64,000 nucleotides of DNA from Halichondria panicea (Eukaryota; Porifera; Demospongiae; Suberitida; Halichondriidae), in contig NC_087380.1 in assembly GCF_963675165.1 (NCBI RefSeq), forward strand, positions 1,103,303-1,167,302, written 5' to 3'. The position numbers and the translations under genes are program-made. Of this stretch, positions 10,242-21,397 are shown piece after piece; position 1 is the first letter of the stretch; the number at the start of each line of letters is the position of its first letter. The notes beneath the pieces were generated by a model. That model did not search any database, was not told where the DNA came from, and was given only the letters and a program-made list of their open reading frames with translations.

Positions 10242-12793
10242 TCAGTTATCGTATATTCCTCCAGCAGCAGGAGCCTCACGCCCACTCACAGTCGAGTAGG
10301 CATTGTTCTGTGTGTAGCTGTAGTCACCTTTGACCTCTTTGGAGGCTGGGATCTCCTCATAAGTGGCAGGGACAATCTCGTAGGTAGCGGCTGCACTTTG
10401 ACCCTGGTCAGTAAGGGGGATATCTCGAGGAACAGTTCTGTGTGTGGAGAGAACAGATGATATTACTTAGTTAGTAATTATGACAATAAATACTTTCAGT
10501 TTGTTTAGTCCATATGAAGCTTGTTTACACTGAACAAAGTGTGTCTACTTAAACCAACTCACATTTTCCCTCCTCTCTTGTACCGGAGCACTAGGTAGGT
10601 CACCATCACTACAGTCACTGCAATCACCACTGCTACCAAGCCCACCACTCCCCCCACCACAGCACCAGTGTTGTTACTTGGGGGACAGGGAGAGCTCTCA
10701 TCAATAGAGGCTGTAATGGAATGTATGAACTGCAATGACAACCCACCAGCTGCTAGTACCAACCTAACACAATACATGCTGCGCTCATCTCAATAATAGT
10801 ACCCACTTACTTGTAATGGGAGGAGAGGTAGTGATGACTTCAACAATCACTGAAACACAGGATAATGCAGGATAAGGATGAGAACACAGACCCATGGCCA
10901 CTTACGTACCTAACTGCACACAGAAGGCTTGGATAACCCCAGTGTTATCAGGAATCACACAGCAGTAGGAGCCAGTGAGGCCTGACACAGACCCTCGACG
11001 ATGGAGTCTGAGTGCACCTGTATCTCCAACACTGTACAGTAGATCAGTGTCTGAATCAGTAATGTCCTGACTCCTAGTGACAGCTGTTCCATTTGGTAGT
11101 AGCCATTCTCCTAATCCATTGGCACTATTGGGATTATCTTGTCCTGTACAGCAAATAGTTGAGTCAGTTCTGCAAGTCAATGCTGTCTCAGTGGTATCTC
11201 CGATGGTGTCTATGGCAACCTGTGAGTTCATAACAGCATAGTTGGTGGTTCCCATGGAGACGTAGACAGGCGGTACTGTGGGGGCGGGGAATTGTAACTC
11301 TGTTAGAGTTCATTCTACTAGCTTACATTGACAAGTGAGAGCTGACCCACTCCAGGTCCCATCATTCTGACATTGTCTGAAACTCCCTCCAGTGAGAGTG
11401 TAGCCATTGTCACAAGTGAAGGTAGCAATGGTATTAATAGGTCTGCTGTCAGCAAGTCCATCAATGTAGGTAATGACTCCATTCATTAGTGGTGGTAAAT
11501 CAGAACAAGGTCCTGAAATAGTGAACATACATTCAACCTTCAACATTCAACATTAAATTCGACTTACGCTGACACACTGGAGCTGACCCACTCCAGGTAT
11601 CCCCACTCACACAAGTCCTCACTGCCTCTCCACCAAGACGGTAGCTATTGTTACAAGAGTGAGTAGCTGCACTGCCCACTAGTCTGTCGTCACGGGATCC
11701 AGCACTGTAGGTGATCATCCCATTGGCCAGTGAGGGTAAGTCAGAACAAGGTATCTCTGCATAGGAGTCGATGCACTCAACAAACAAACAAGTACAAGTC
11801 ATATACTCACCTTGACAAGTTGGAGGTGTCCCATCCCAGATCCCTCCACTCACACAGGTCCTGATGGTATCCCTTCCAGTGAGAGTGTAGCCAGGGTTGC
11901 AGCTGTAGGTAGCTCCAGAAAAAATAGGTCTGTTGTTAGGGGATCCAATATTGTAGCTGATCATTCCATTGGTCGGAGCAGTCAGGTCAGGGCAGGTGGT
12001 GGGTGGTTCAGTGGGTCCTGTGTCCACTGTATAGGGAGTGACATCATCCTCAACATTTACTTCACAATCAGTAATGTTATTCTTCACTGATTACGTGTGT
12101 ACACTCACGAACACAAACTGTACAAGAGTTACAGAGCTCACCTTGACAAGTTGGAGGTGACCCATTCCAGCTCCCTCCACCCACACAGACCCTGGTGGTA
12201 CCTCCATTGAGAGTACCTCCAGTGAGAGTGTAGCCAGTGTTGCAGGAGTACACAGCATTAGAGAGGAAAGGTATGTTGTTAGTGGATCCAGCACTGTACA
12301 TAATCATCCCATTGGCCAGTGATGGTAATTCAGGGCAATTACCTGTATGGGAGACGATACACTCAACAAACAAACAGTACAAAGTCTATTCCACTCACGC
12401 TGACAAGTTGGAGCTGACCCACTCCACATTCCATCACTCCCACAAGTCCTGTTGGTGGTGCCTCCATTGAGAGTGTAGCCAGTGTTACAGGTGTAGGTGC
12501 CTGTAGCACCCACTGGTCTGTTGTTAGTAGACCCACCAGCATAGGTTATGGCTCCATTAGAGATGGTCAGAAGAATATCAGAACATGTGACTGGAACAGT
12601 GGTAGATATAGAGTAGGAACGATTATGATACTGCATAACAGTACACACAGAGCTATACTCCTATAGACGGAACCGATGACATGTTAGAATGTAGCTATTA
12701 ATCAACTCTAGATAGATTACCTTGCTGTCCCCAGCAGGTGGACACAGCACACAACAGAAACAGCAGCAGAAGCTGAACACCTTGAGTCTCCAT
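10242..12793 (-). CDS. Receptor gene D: 5 sushi + Ig2 + stalk + TM + tail, no Ig1
   Basis: Exons: signal 12721-12793, sushi 12399-12590, 12142-12342, 11811-12026, 11568-11756, 11327-11512, Ig2 10910-11275, stalk 10811-10849, transmembrane 10563-10710, tail 10242-10437. All lengths and phases agree, giving about 600 residues with no lesion. Ig1 is absent, with only about 130 bp between the first sushi and the signal exon, and the signal splices in frame (GQQ-V) to the sushi. The transmembrane helix is GAVVGG...VVMVTYLVL followed by the stop-transfer RYKRGGK. The tail has YEIV, YEEI and YSTV and ends GGIYDN. This is the most compact open copy in the array. Confidence 0.87.
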
Positions 12794-13472
12794 TGCATGC
12801 ACAACCTCTTCTTTATTAATGGTTAATATCTGTTTGGAAGTTGTTCCATTAAGGATCTTTACCAACCCACAATCAACAGACAGACGTTAAAATAGAATAA
12901 AAACGGCCCAGAACAATGGTTATTCTATGAAAATTATAGGTGCTGTTTGTGTCAAAACACCAATATCGTATGTTTAATGTGGGCTCACACTTTACTAGTA
13001 AACTTTGTCTTATTAGTAAAACCAGTATAGGATTGACAGTGGGTTTGCCTGTGTTTAGTAAAATTTTGACATTATGTTATGATGGCCGCAGTGCAGGGCA
13101 CCAGTTGTGACAATTAAAGCATCAACAGCAGGTGAAGGGTTAAGGTTGCAGTAACACAGCTAGTGCGAGGATATTAATCTGGACAATGATATAGTCAAGT
13201 GGGAGGCTGATTTAATAAAGCTTGAGCTCAATTTAGTAAATTGGCTGATACAGTGAAGAGCATTTTCATGTAAATGAAACTGCACACATGGTGTTTTGAC
13301 ACAAACGTACCCCATTATTATATTACATTGAATGCCATCAAATTTTTGAGGTGAAACACATTGTGAGAAGGGGAGGGGCTGATGAAGTACGTATAACTGT
13401 GTGCTCTGTACAAACTAACAAATAAAATTCAATGACATAATTATTTTCTACTTGAGTCATGTGATAGTTCAG
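12794..13472 (-). promoter_or_regulatory. Spacer between genes D and E
   Basis: No gene seen. Full-length conserved array spacer of about 680 bp: A/T-rich GTTAAAATAGAATAAAAACG block near 12885-12905 upstream of D, GATGGCCGCAGTGCAGGGCA near 13081, then the AGGTGAAACACATTGTGAGA segment near 13350 before the E stop codon. Expected to contain the D promoter and the E 3' UTR. Confidence 0.4.
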
Positions 13473-16400
13473 TTATTGTATTCCTCCAGCAGCAGGAGCC
13501 TCACGCCCACTCACAGTCGAGTAGGCATTGTTCTGTGTGTAGCTGTAGTCACCTTTGACCTCTCTGGAGGCTGGGATCTCCTCATATGTGGCAGGGACGG
13601 TCTCGTAGGTAGCGGCTGCACTTTGACCCTGGTCAGTAAGGGGAATGTCTCGAGGAACAGTCCTGTGTGTGGAGAGAACAGATGATATTACTTAGTTAGT
13701 AATTATGACAATAAAAGCTTTCAGTTTATTTAGATCCATATGAAGCTTTTAACAGTTAACTGAACAAAATGTGTCTACTGACACGCTACACAAAACCACA
13801 CAAACTACTTTTACAAACTCACATTTTCCCTTCTCTCTTGTACCAGAGCACTAGGTAGGTCACCATCACTACAGTCACTGCAATCACCACCACCATTGCT
13901 ACCAGGGCCACCACTCCTCCCACCACAGCACCAGTGTTGTCACTCTGACAGAGAGAGCTCTCATCAGTAGAGGCTGTGATGGAATGTAAGAACTGCAATG
14001 ACAACCCACAAGCTGTTAGTACCTAACACAATACATGCTGCGCTCATCTCAATAATAGTACCACTTACTTGTAATGGGAGGAGAGGTAGTGATGACTTCA
14101 ACAATCACTGAAACAGGATAATGCAGGATAAGGATGAGAACACAGACCCATGGCCACTTACGTACCTAACTGCACACAGAAGGCTTGGATGACCCCAGTG
14201 TTATCAGGAATCACACAGCAGTAGGAGCCAGTGAGGCCTGACACAGACCCTCGACGATGGAGTCTGAGTGCACCTGTATCTCCAACACTGTACACTAGAT
14301 CAGTGTTTGAATCATTAATGTCCAGACTCCTTGTGACAGCTGTTCCATTTGGTAGTAGCCATTCTCCTAATCCATTGGCACTATTGGGATTATCTTGTCC
14401 TGTACAGCAAATAGTTGAGTCAGTTCTGCAAGTCAATGCTGTCTCAGTGGTATCTCCGATGGTGTCTATGGCAACCTGTGAGTTCATAACAGCATAGTTG
14501 GTGGTTCCCATGGAGACGTAGACAGGCGGTACTGTGGGGGCGGGGAATTGTAAGTCTGTTAGAGTTCATTGTACTAGCTTACATTGACAGGTTGGAGCTG
14601 ACCCACTCCAGGTCCCATCATTCTGACATTGTCTGAAACTCCCTCCAGAGAGAGTGTAGCCATTGTCACTGAAGGTAGCAATGGTATTAATAGGTCTGCT
14701 GTCAGCAAGTCCATCAGTGTAGGTAATGGCTCCATTCATTAGTGGTGGTAAATCAGAACAAGGTCCTGAAATAGTGAACATACATTCAACCTTCAACATT
14801 AAATTCGACTTACGCTGACACACTGGAGCTGACCCACTCCAGGTACCCCCACTCACACAAGTCCTCACTGCCTCTCCAACAAGACGGTAGCTATTGTTAC
14901 AAGAGTGAGTAGCTGCACTGCCCACTAGTCTGTCGTCACGGGATCCAGCACTGTAGGTGATCATCCCATTGGCCAGTGAGGGTAAGTCAGAACAGGGTAT
15001 CTTTGCATAGGAGTCGATGCACTCAACAAACAAACAAGTACAAGTCATATACTCACCTTGACAAGTTGGAGGTGTCCCATCCCAGATCCCTCTACTCACA
15101 CAGGTCCTGGTGGTGCTCCCTCCAATGAGAGTGTAGCCAGGGTTGCAGCTGTAGTTAGCTCCAGAAAAGATAGGTCTGTTGTTAGGGGATCCAATATTGT
15201 AGCTGATCATTCCATTGGTCGGAGCAGTCAGGTCAGGGCAGGTGGTGGGTGGTTCAGTGGGTCCTGTGCTCACTGTGTAGGGAGTGACATCATCCTTAAC
15301 ATAACTACATTTACTTCACAAATCAGTAATGTTATTCTTCACTGATTACGTGTGTACACTCACAAACACAAACTGTACAAGAGTTACAGAGTTCACCTTG
15401 ACAAGTTGGAGTTGACCCACTCCAGCTCCCTCCACTCACACAGATCCTGGTGGTGGTACCTGCAGTGAAAGTACCTCCAATGAGAGTGTAGCCAGTGTTG
15501 CACGAATGTGTAGCACTAGAGCCTAAAGGTCTGCTGTTAGTGGATCCAGCACTGTACATAATCATCCCATTGGTCAGTGAGGGTAATTCAGGGCAGTTAG
15601 CTGTATGGGAGACGATACACTCAACAAACAAACAGTACAGAGTCCATTCCACTCACGCAGACACAATGTAGCTAACCCACTCCACATTCCATCACTCCTA
15701 CAAGTCCTGGTGGTGTCTCCATCAAGAGTAAAGCCAGTGTCACAGGTGTAGGTGGCCACAGTGTCCACTGGTCTGCTGTTAGTGGATCCAGCACCACCAT
15801 ATATAGTCAATGTCTCCATTTGTCAGTGAGGGTAGGTCAGAGCAGGTTATCACTATGGGAACAGGTACACACTCAACGTACACATTCAGCCATTCCTTAC
15901 TCTGACACACTGGAACTGACCCACTCCACACTCCATCACTCCCACAAGTCCTGGTACTGCCTCCATTGAGAGTGTAGCCAGTGTTACAGGTGAAGGTGGC
16001 CACAGTGTCCACTGGTCTGCTGTCAGTGGATCCAGCACCACCATAGTCAATGTTCCCATTTGTCAGTGAGGGTAGGTCAGAACATGTTATCACTATGGGA
16101 ACAGGCACACACTCAACGTACACAATATTACACATTCCTTACTCTGACACACTGGAGCTGGCCCACTCCACTCTCCATCACTCCCACAAGTCCTCACTGA
16201 CACTCCAACCAGAGTGTAGTCACCAAAGCAGCTGTATCTGGCTGTAGCACCCACTGGTCTGTTGTTAGAGGATCCACCAGCATGCCATAGGTTATGGCTC
16301 CATTGGTGGGGGCCGGGAGATTATCAGAACATGTGATAGTAGGTGCAACTGTAGGAGGTGAAGGTTATGCAATGAAACTGAGCAAATTTGATCGGTATTA

Positions 16401-17145
16401 AAATAATTACGTGAGTAATAGATGCGGCGCATGTACTTCATAACCTCTGACCTTTTAGTCTTGACCTATGTAGATCTACTGTGCTGGTACCAAGCTATAC
16501 TGAAACTAGCCATGGCACCAAGCTAGTTATTCAAGGCGCGACTAGGTAAGGTAGCTTGAGATAAGGGGATGCTCCAATACTCGTGCTTCCTACTCCCCTG
16601 CACTCACCCAGGTTAGCACAGAGGGTCATATCTCCTCCAGTAGTTGGTACAGTACAACAGTAGGACCCGGTTGGAGTGAGGGGGTTGTTAGACTGTCTAC
16701 GGTATAGTCTGACGAGCTGAGGTGCATTCCTCACAATGTAGAACTGCTGTCCAGCAGCCACTGAGCCACCATTGTTCAGTACCACACTCCCATCAGGATA
16801 CGTCCACTGTCCCAGTGCTCCCATACCATTGTTGTCAGCTTTACTTCTACAGCAGGTAGTGAGGTCAGTGTGACAGGTGAGAGAAGGGAGACCACCATCC
16901 TCTCCAATGTCAGCGATGAGGATCTCAATATTGTCAGTAGTGATACTAGGACCAGATCCCAGAGTCAGGTAGACTATGAGGTTAGACCATAGATTAAGGA
17001 ATTATACAGAGTTCATAGGTATCACCAATCTAAGCTAGTTGAGATATCACACTCAGGATACTAGCTTATCAACTAGATTACCTTGTCCCCAGCAGGTGGA
17101 CATAGCACACAACAGCAGCAGAGGCAGAACACCTTGAGTCTCCAT
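13473..17145 (-). pseudogene. Receptor gene E: Ig1 + 7 sushi + Ig2 + TM + tail, several lesions
   Basis: Exons: signal 17082-17145, Ig1 16608-16973, sushi 16143-16348, 15901-16092, 15657-15852, 15397-15600, 15057-15272, about 14814-15000, 14583-14765, Ig2 14166-14531, stalk 14069-14107, transmembrane 13823-13973, tail 13473-13662 (ends GGIQ). First sushi is 206 nt, owing to a 5-nt gain near GCATGCCATAGG. Third sushi is 196 nt, owing to an extra TATA. The sixth sushi acceptor AG has become AA, so only a frame-shifting AG 2 nt on remains. The seventh sushi has lost a cysteine through a 3-nt net deletion. Each affected exon is symmetric, so a shorter frame-preserving transcript is possible. As it stands, E reads as a decaying copy of the full architecture. 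Confidence 0.72.
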
Positions 17146-17807
17146 TGCATGCACAACCTTCCTTATCTCTGTTTGGATAATATCTGTTTGGAAGTTGTTC
17201 CATTAAGGATCTTTACCCACCCACATGGAGTTAGGACGTTAAAGTAGAATAAAACGGCCCAGAACAATGGCATTTTGTTGTAAATTTTCTATCATATACA
17301 CATGTACCTGAACTGAATGTAAAAACTGCATGTTTAATGTACATGAATTACTGTTTGATCAGTCTCCCGATTACCTAATCGGGGTCATCCTTTATTAGTA
17401 AACTTTGTGCGCTGTCTATGACATTATGTTATGATGGCCGCGCAGTGCAGGGCACCAGTTGTGACAATTAAAGCATCAACAGCAGGTGAAGGGTTAAGGT
17501 TGCAGTAACACGGCTAGTGTGAGGACATTAATCTGGACAACGATAGAGTAAAATGGGAGGCTGGTTTAGTAAAGCTTGATTTAGACGGTAAATTGGCTGA
17601 TACAGTGAAGAGCATTTTCATTAAACTGCACACATGGTGTTTTTACACAAAAAGGTACTCCATTATTATAATTATTACATTGAAAACCATCACATTTTTG
17701 AGGTGAAACACATTGTGAGAAGGGGAGGGGCTGATGAAGTATGTATAACTGTGTGCTCTGTACAAAGTAACATCAATATTTTCTACTTGAGTCATGTGAT
17801 AGTTCAG
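17146..17807 (-). promoter_or_regulatory. Spacer between genes E and F
   Basis: No gene seen. Conserved array spacer, with the GATGGCCGC block near 17433, the AGGTGAAACACATTGTGAGA block near 17700, and the A/T-rich block next to the gene E start. It carries the E promoter side and the F 3' flank by position. Confidence 0.4.
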
Positions 17808-20800
17808 TTATTGTATTCCTCCAGCAGCAGGAGCCTCACGCCCACTCACAGTCGAGTAGGCATTGTTCTGTGTGTAGCTGTAGTCACCTTTGACCTCTCT
17901 GGAGGCTGGGATCTCCTCATAAGTGGCAGGGACGGTCTCGTAGGTAGCGGCTGCACTTTGACCCTGGTCAGTAAGGGAGACATCTCGAGGAACAGTCCTG
18001 TGTGTGGAGAGACAAATAAACTTGTACATAATTATAGCAATTTGTCTTAACAGCTTGTTTAGTCCATATAAAGCTTTGTTTACACTGTTCAAACAAAGTG
18101 CTACTTAAACTAATGACACAAACCACAACTCACATTTTCCCTCCTCTCTTGTACCGGAGCACTAGGTAGGTCACCATCACTACACCAGTTACTATAGCCA
18201 CCACTGCTACCAGGGCCACCACTCCTCCCACCACAGCACCAGTGTTGTCACTCTGGGGACAGGAACAGCCAGTAGAGGCTGTAATGGAATGTAGCATTAT
18301 GAGAAAAGAAAGGACTTCAGCCACTAATTGCACAAAGCTTATTTACGTACCATACCTAACTGCACACAGAAGGCTTGATGATCATTATTGTTAATCTATT
18401 AGAGTACATTGTGTACTTGCATTGACAAGTGAGATCTGCTCCACTCCACGATCCGTTAGTTAGATAGACACACTCTGGTAGCAGTGCTGGTAGTGGAGGA
18501 TCCGTATCCATTCAAGCAGATCTGTGTGGCCACGGCTCCCTCTAGTCTGGGGGTGGTTGTTGGACTGTAGATTATCACTCCATTGGTTGGTACGGTGAGG
18601 TCAGGACAGGTAGTCGGTGGAGGTTCAGTGGGTCCTGCATGAGTTGAATCAATGAACTCAAGTGGTGGAAAGTGTACACAACTCACCTTGACAAGTTGGA
18701 GGTGACCCACTCCAGCTCCCTCCACTCACACAGACCCTGGTGATGTCCCCTCCAGTGAGAGTGTAGCCATTACTACAGCTGTAGGTAGCTCCAGTGTCCA
18801 CTGGTCTGATGTCAGGGGATCCACCATTGTAGGAAACCATCAGTGTGGGTAATACTAAATCAGGGCAGGTTATCTCTGTACGGGAATAGGTACATTCAAC
18901 AAAAGAATAGCTAATACTCAGTACTACTTACGCTGGCACACTGGAGCTAACCCACTCCACACTCCATCACTCACACATACCCTGATGGTACCTCCATTGA
19001 GAGTGTAGCCAGGGTTACAGGTGTAGGTAACACTAGAGCTGAAAGGTCTGTTGCCAGGGGATCCAGCACTGTACATAATCATCCCATTGATCAGTGAGGG
19101 TAAGTCAGGGCAGTTAGCTGTATGGGAGACGATACACTTAACAAACAAACAGTACAAAGTTCATTCCACTTACGCTGACAAGTTGGAGTTGACCCACTCC
19201 ACACTCCATCACTCTCACAAGTCCTGGTGGTTATGCCTCCAGTGAGAGTGTAGCCAGTGTCACAGGTGTAGGTGGCCACAGTGTCCACTGGTCTCAGACT
19301 AGCAGTCCCCATATTGTAGCTAATCATTCCATTGGTTGGTACAGTGAGGTCAGGACAGGTGGTGGGTGGTTCAGTGGGTCCTGTGTTCACTGTATCAAGA
19401 AAGGTGAAGCAACTGTTAAGATGTAGTGGAACTCACATTGACAGGTTAGAGCTGACCCACTCCAGGTCCCATCATTCTGACAAGCTCTGAAACTCCCTCC
19501 AGTGAGAGTGTAGCCATTGTCAAGTGAAGGTAGCAATGCTATTAATAGGTCTGCTGTCAGTAAGTCCATCAGTGTAGGTAATGACTCCATTCAATAGTGG
19601 TGGTAAATCAAAACAAGTTCCTGAAATAGTCATTCATTCAACAAGTGAACAGTACAATTTGAATTCCACTTACGCAGCTGACAAGTTGGAGGTGACCCAT
19701 CCCAGTTCCCTTCAGTCACACAGATCCTGGTGGTACCTCCAGTGAGAGTGTAGCCAGTGTTGCAGGAGTGCACAGCACTAGAGCTGAAAGGTCTGTTGCT
19801 AGGGGATCCAGCACTGTACATGATCATCCCATTGGCCAGTGATGGTAAGTCACGGCAGTTAGCTGTATGGGAGACGATACACTCAACAAACAAACAGTAC
19901 AAAGTCCATTCCACTTACGCTGACAAGTTGGAGCTAACCCACTCCACACTCCATCACTCCCACAAGTCCTGGTGGTGCTTCCATCGATGATAGCGTAGCC
20001 AGTGTCACAGGTGTGAGTGGCCACAGTGCCCACTGGTCTGCTGTCAGTTGATCCAGCACCACTATAGTCGATGATCCCATTTGCCAGTGAGGGTAGGGCA
20101 GAGCAGGTTATCACTATGGGAACAGGTACACACTCAACGTACACATTATTATACATTCAGTCATTCCTTACTCTGACACACTGGAGCTGGTGATGAGCTC
20201 CACTCTCCATCACTCCCACAAGTCCTCACTGACACTCCAACCAGAGTGTAGCCACCAAAGCAGCTGTAAGTGGCTGTAGCGCCCACTGGTCTGTTGTTAG
20301 GGGATCCACCAACATAGAGTATGCCTCCATTAGAGATGGTCGGGAGATTATCAGAACATGTGACTGAAGTAGGTGCAACTGCAAGAGGGGGGGGGCAAAG
20401 GTTATGAGGATACAATGAAACTAAGAGAGTTGTGATGGTTTCATGAACTTATGAAAATGAACATGTACACATGCTGGCTGACATAAAATACAGAAGTAAG
20501 GCAATGATAATCCACTCACCCAGGTTAGCACAGAGGGTCATCTCTCCTCCAGTAGTTGGTACAGTACAACAGTAGGACCCGGTTCGAGTGAGGGGGTTGG
20601 TAGTCTCTCTACGAGCCAGTCTGATGACCTGAGGTGCCCCCCTTACACTGTAGAATTGCTGTCCAGCAGTCGCTGAGGCTCCATTACCCAGTATCACACT
20701 CCCATCAGGATACGTCCACTGTCCCAGTGCTCCATTACCATTGTTGTCAGCAACACTTCTACAGCAGGTAGTGAAGTCAGTGTGACAGGTGAGAGAAGGG

Positions 20801-21074
20801 AGACCAGCATCCTCTCCAATGTCAGTGATGAGGATCTCAGTATTGTTAGTAGTGATACTAGGACCAGATCCCAGAGTCAGGTAGACTATGAATGATAGAC
20901 CATAGATTAAAAAATTAGACAGACAACACAGAGCTCACACCAATACAATAATTATAGCAGTAAACTAGTTAGCTAGTTGAGGTATCACAATATTATCACA
21001 GGATTACCTTGCTGTCCCCAGCAGGTGGATACAGTACACAACAGCAACAGAAGTTGAACACCTTGAGTCTCCAT
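17808..21074 (-). pseudogene. Receptor gene F: Ig1 + 8 sushi, Ig2 lost, two frameshifts
   Basis: Exons: signal 21008-21074, Ig1 20520-20885, sushi 20172-20378, 19919-20113, 19674-19862, 19437-19620, 19174-19389, 18932-19117, 18687-18875, 18421-18634, transmembrane 18134-18278, tail 17808-17997 (ends GGIQ). The fourth sushi is 184 nt (a CA dinucleotide lost at the cysteine codon). The eighth is 214 nt: a 4-nt TTAG duplication creates a TAA at 18456-18458, so even with sushi 4 skipped the frame stops before the membrane helix. The eighth exon has a GC donor (GCAAGT). Ig2 is only a remnant near 18352-18380, as in gene C. It encodes the largest sushi number in the array. Either a pseudogene or a source of a truncated secreted form; the sequence cannot decide. 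Confidence 0.72.
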
Positions 21075-21397
21075 TGCATGCACAATCTCTTCTTGTACAA
21101 GAGATACAGTTATCTGTTTGGAAGTTATTTCATTAAGGATCTTTACCCACCCACATGGAGATACATACTGAGGTTAAAATAGAATAAAAACGGTCCAGAA
21201 CAATATTTATCCATTATCTTATCACTATCCATGCCTTTTATATCCTTTATAGAAAAATATGGAGTGCCATTGTGTCAAAACACCAATGTGTAAAAAACTG
21301 CATTTTTAATGTATAAAAACTCATTACTGTATCAGTCTCCCGATTACCTAATTCGGTTTACTAAATCAGTTATTTTCTACTTGAGTCATGTGATAGT
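21075..21397 (-). promoter_or_regulatory. Short spacer between genes F and G
   Basis: No gene seen. This 323-bp spacer retains the block near the F start (GTTAAAATAGAATAAAAACG near 21173-21192) and the tail-proximal CTTGAGTCATGTGATAGTTC, but lacks the middle of the longer spacers. It appears to be a deletion derivative. Confidence 0.35.

Noticed and set aside
10242-10437. Canonical ITAM, ITIM or ITSM in the receptor tails
   Set aside because: Tyrosine spacing does not fit ITAM, the residue two before each tyrosine is Ala or Asn rather than I/V/L/S/T, and YSTV/YETV end in Val. Only the general Yxx(V/I) and YEEI descriptions are supported.
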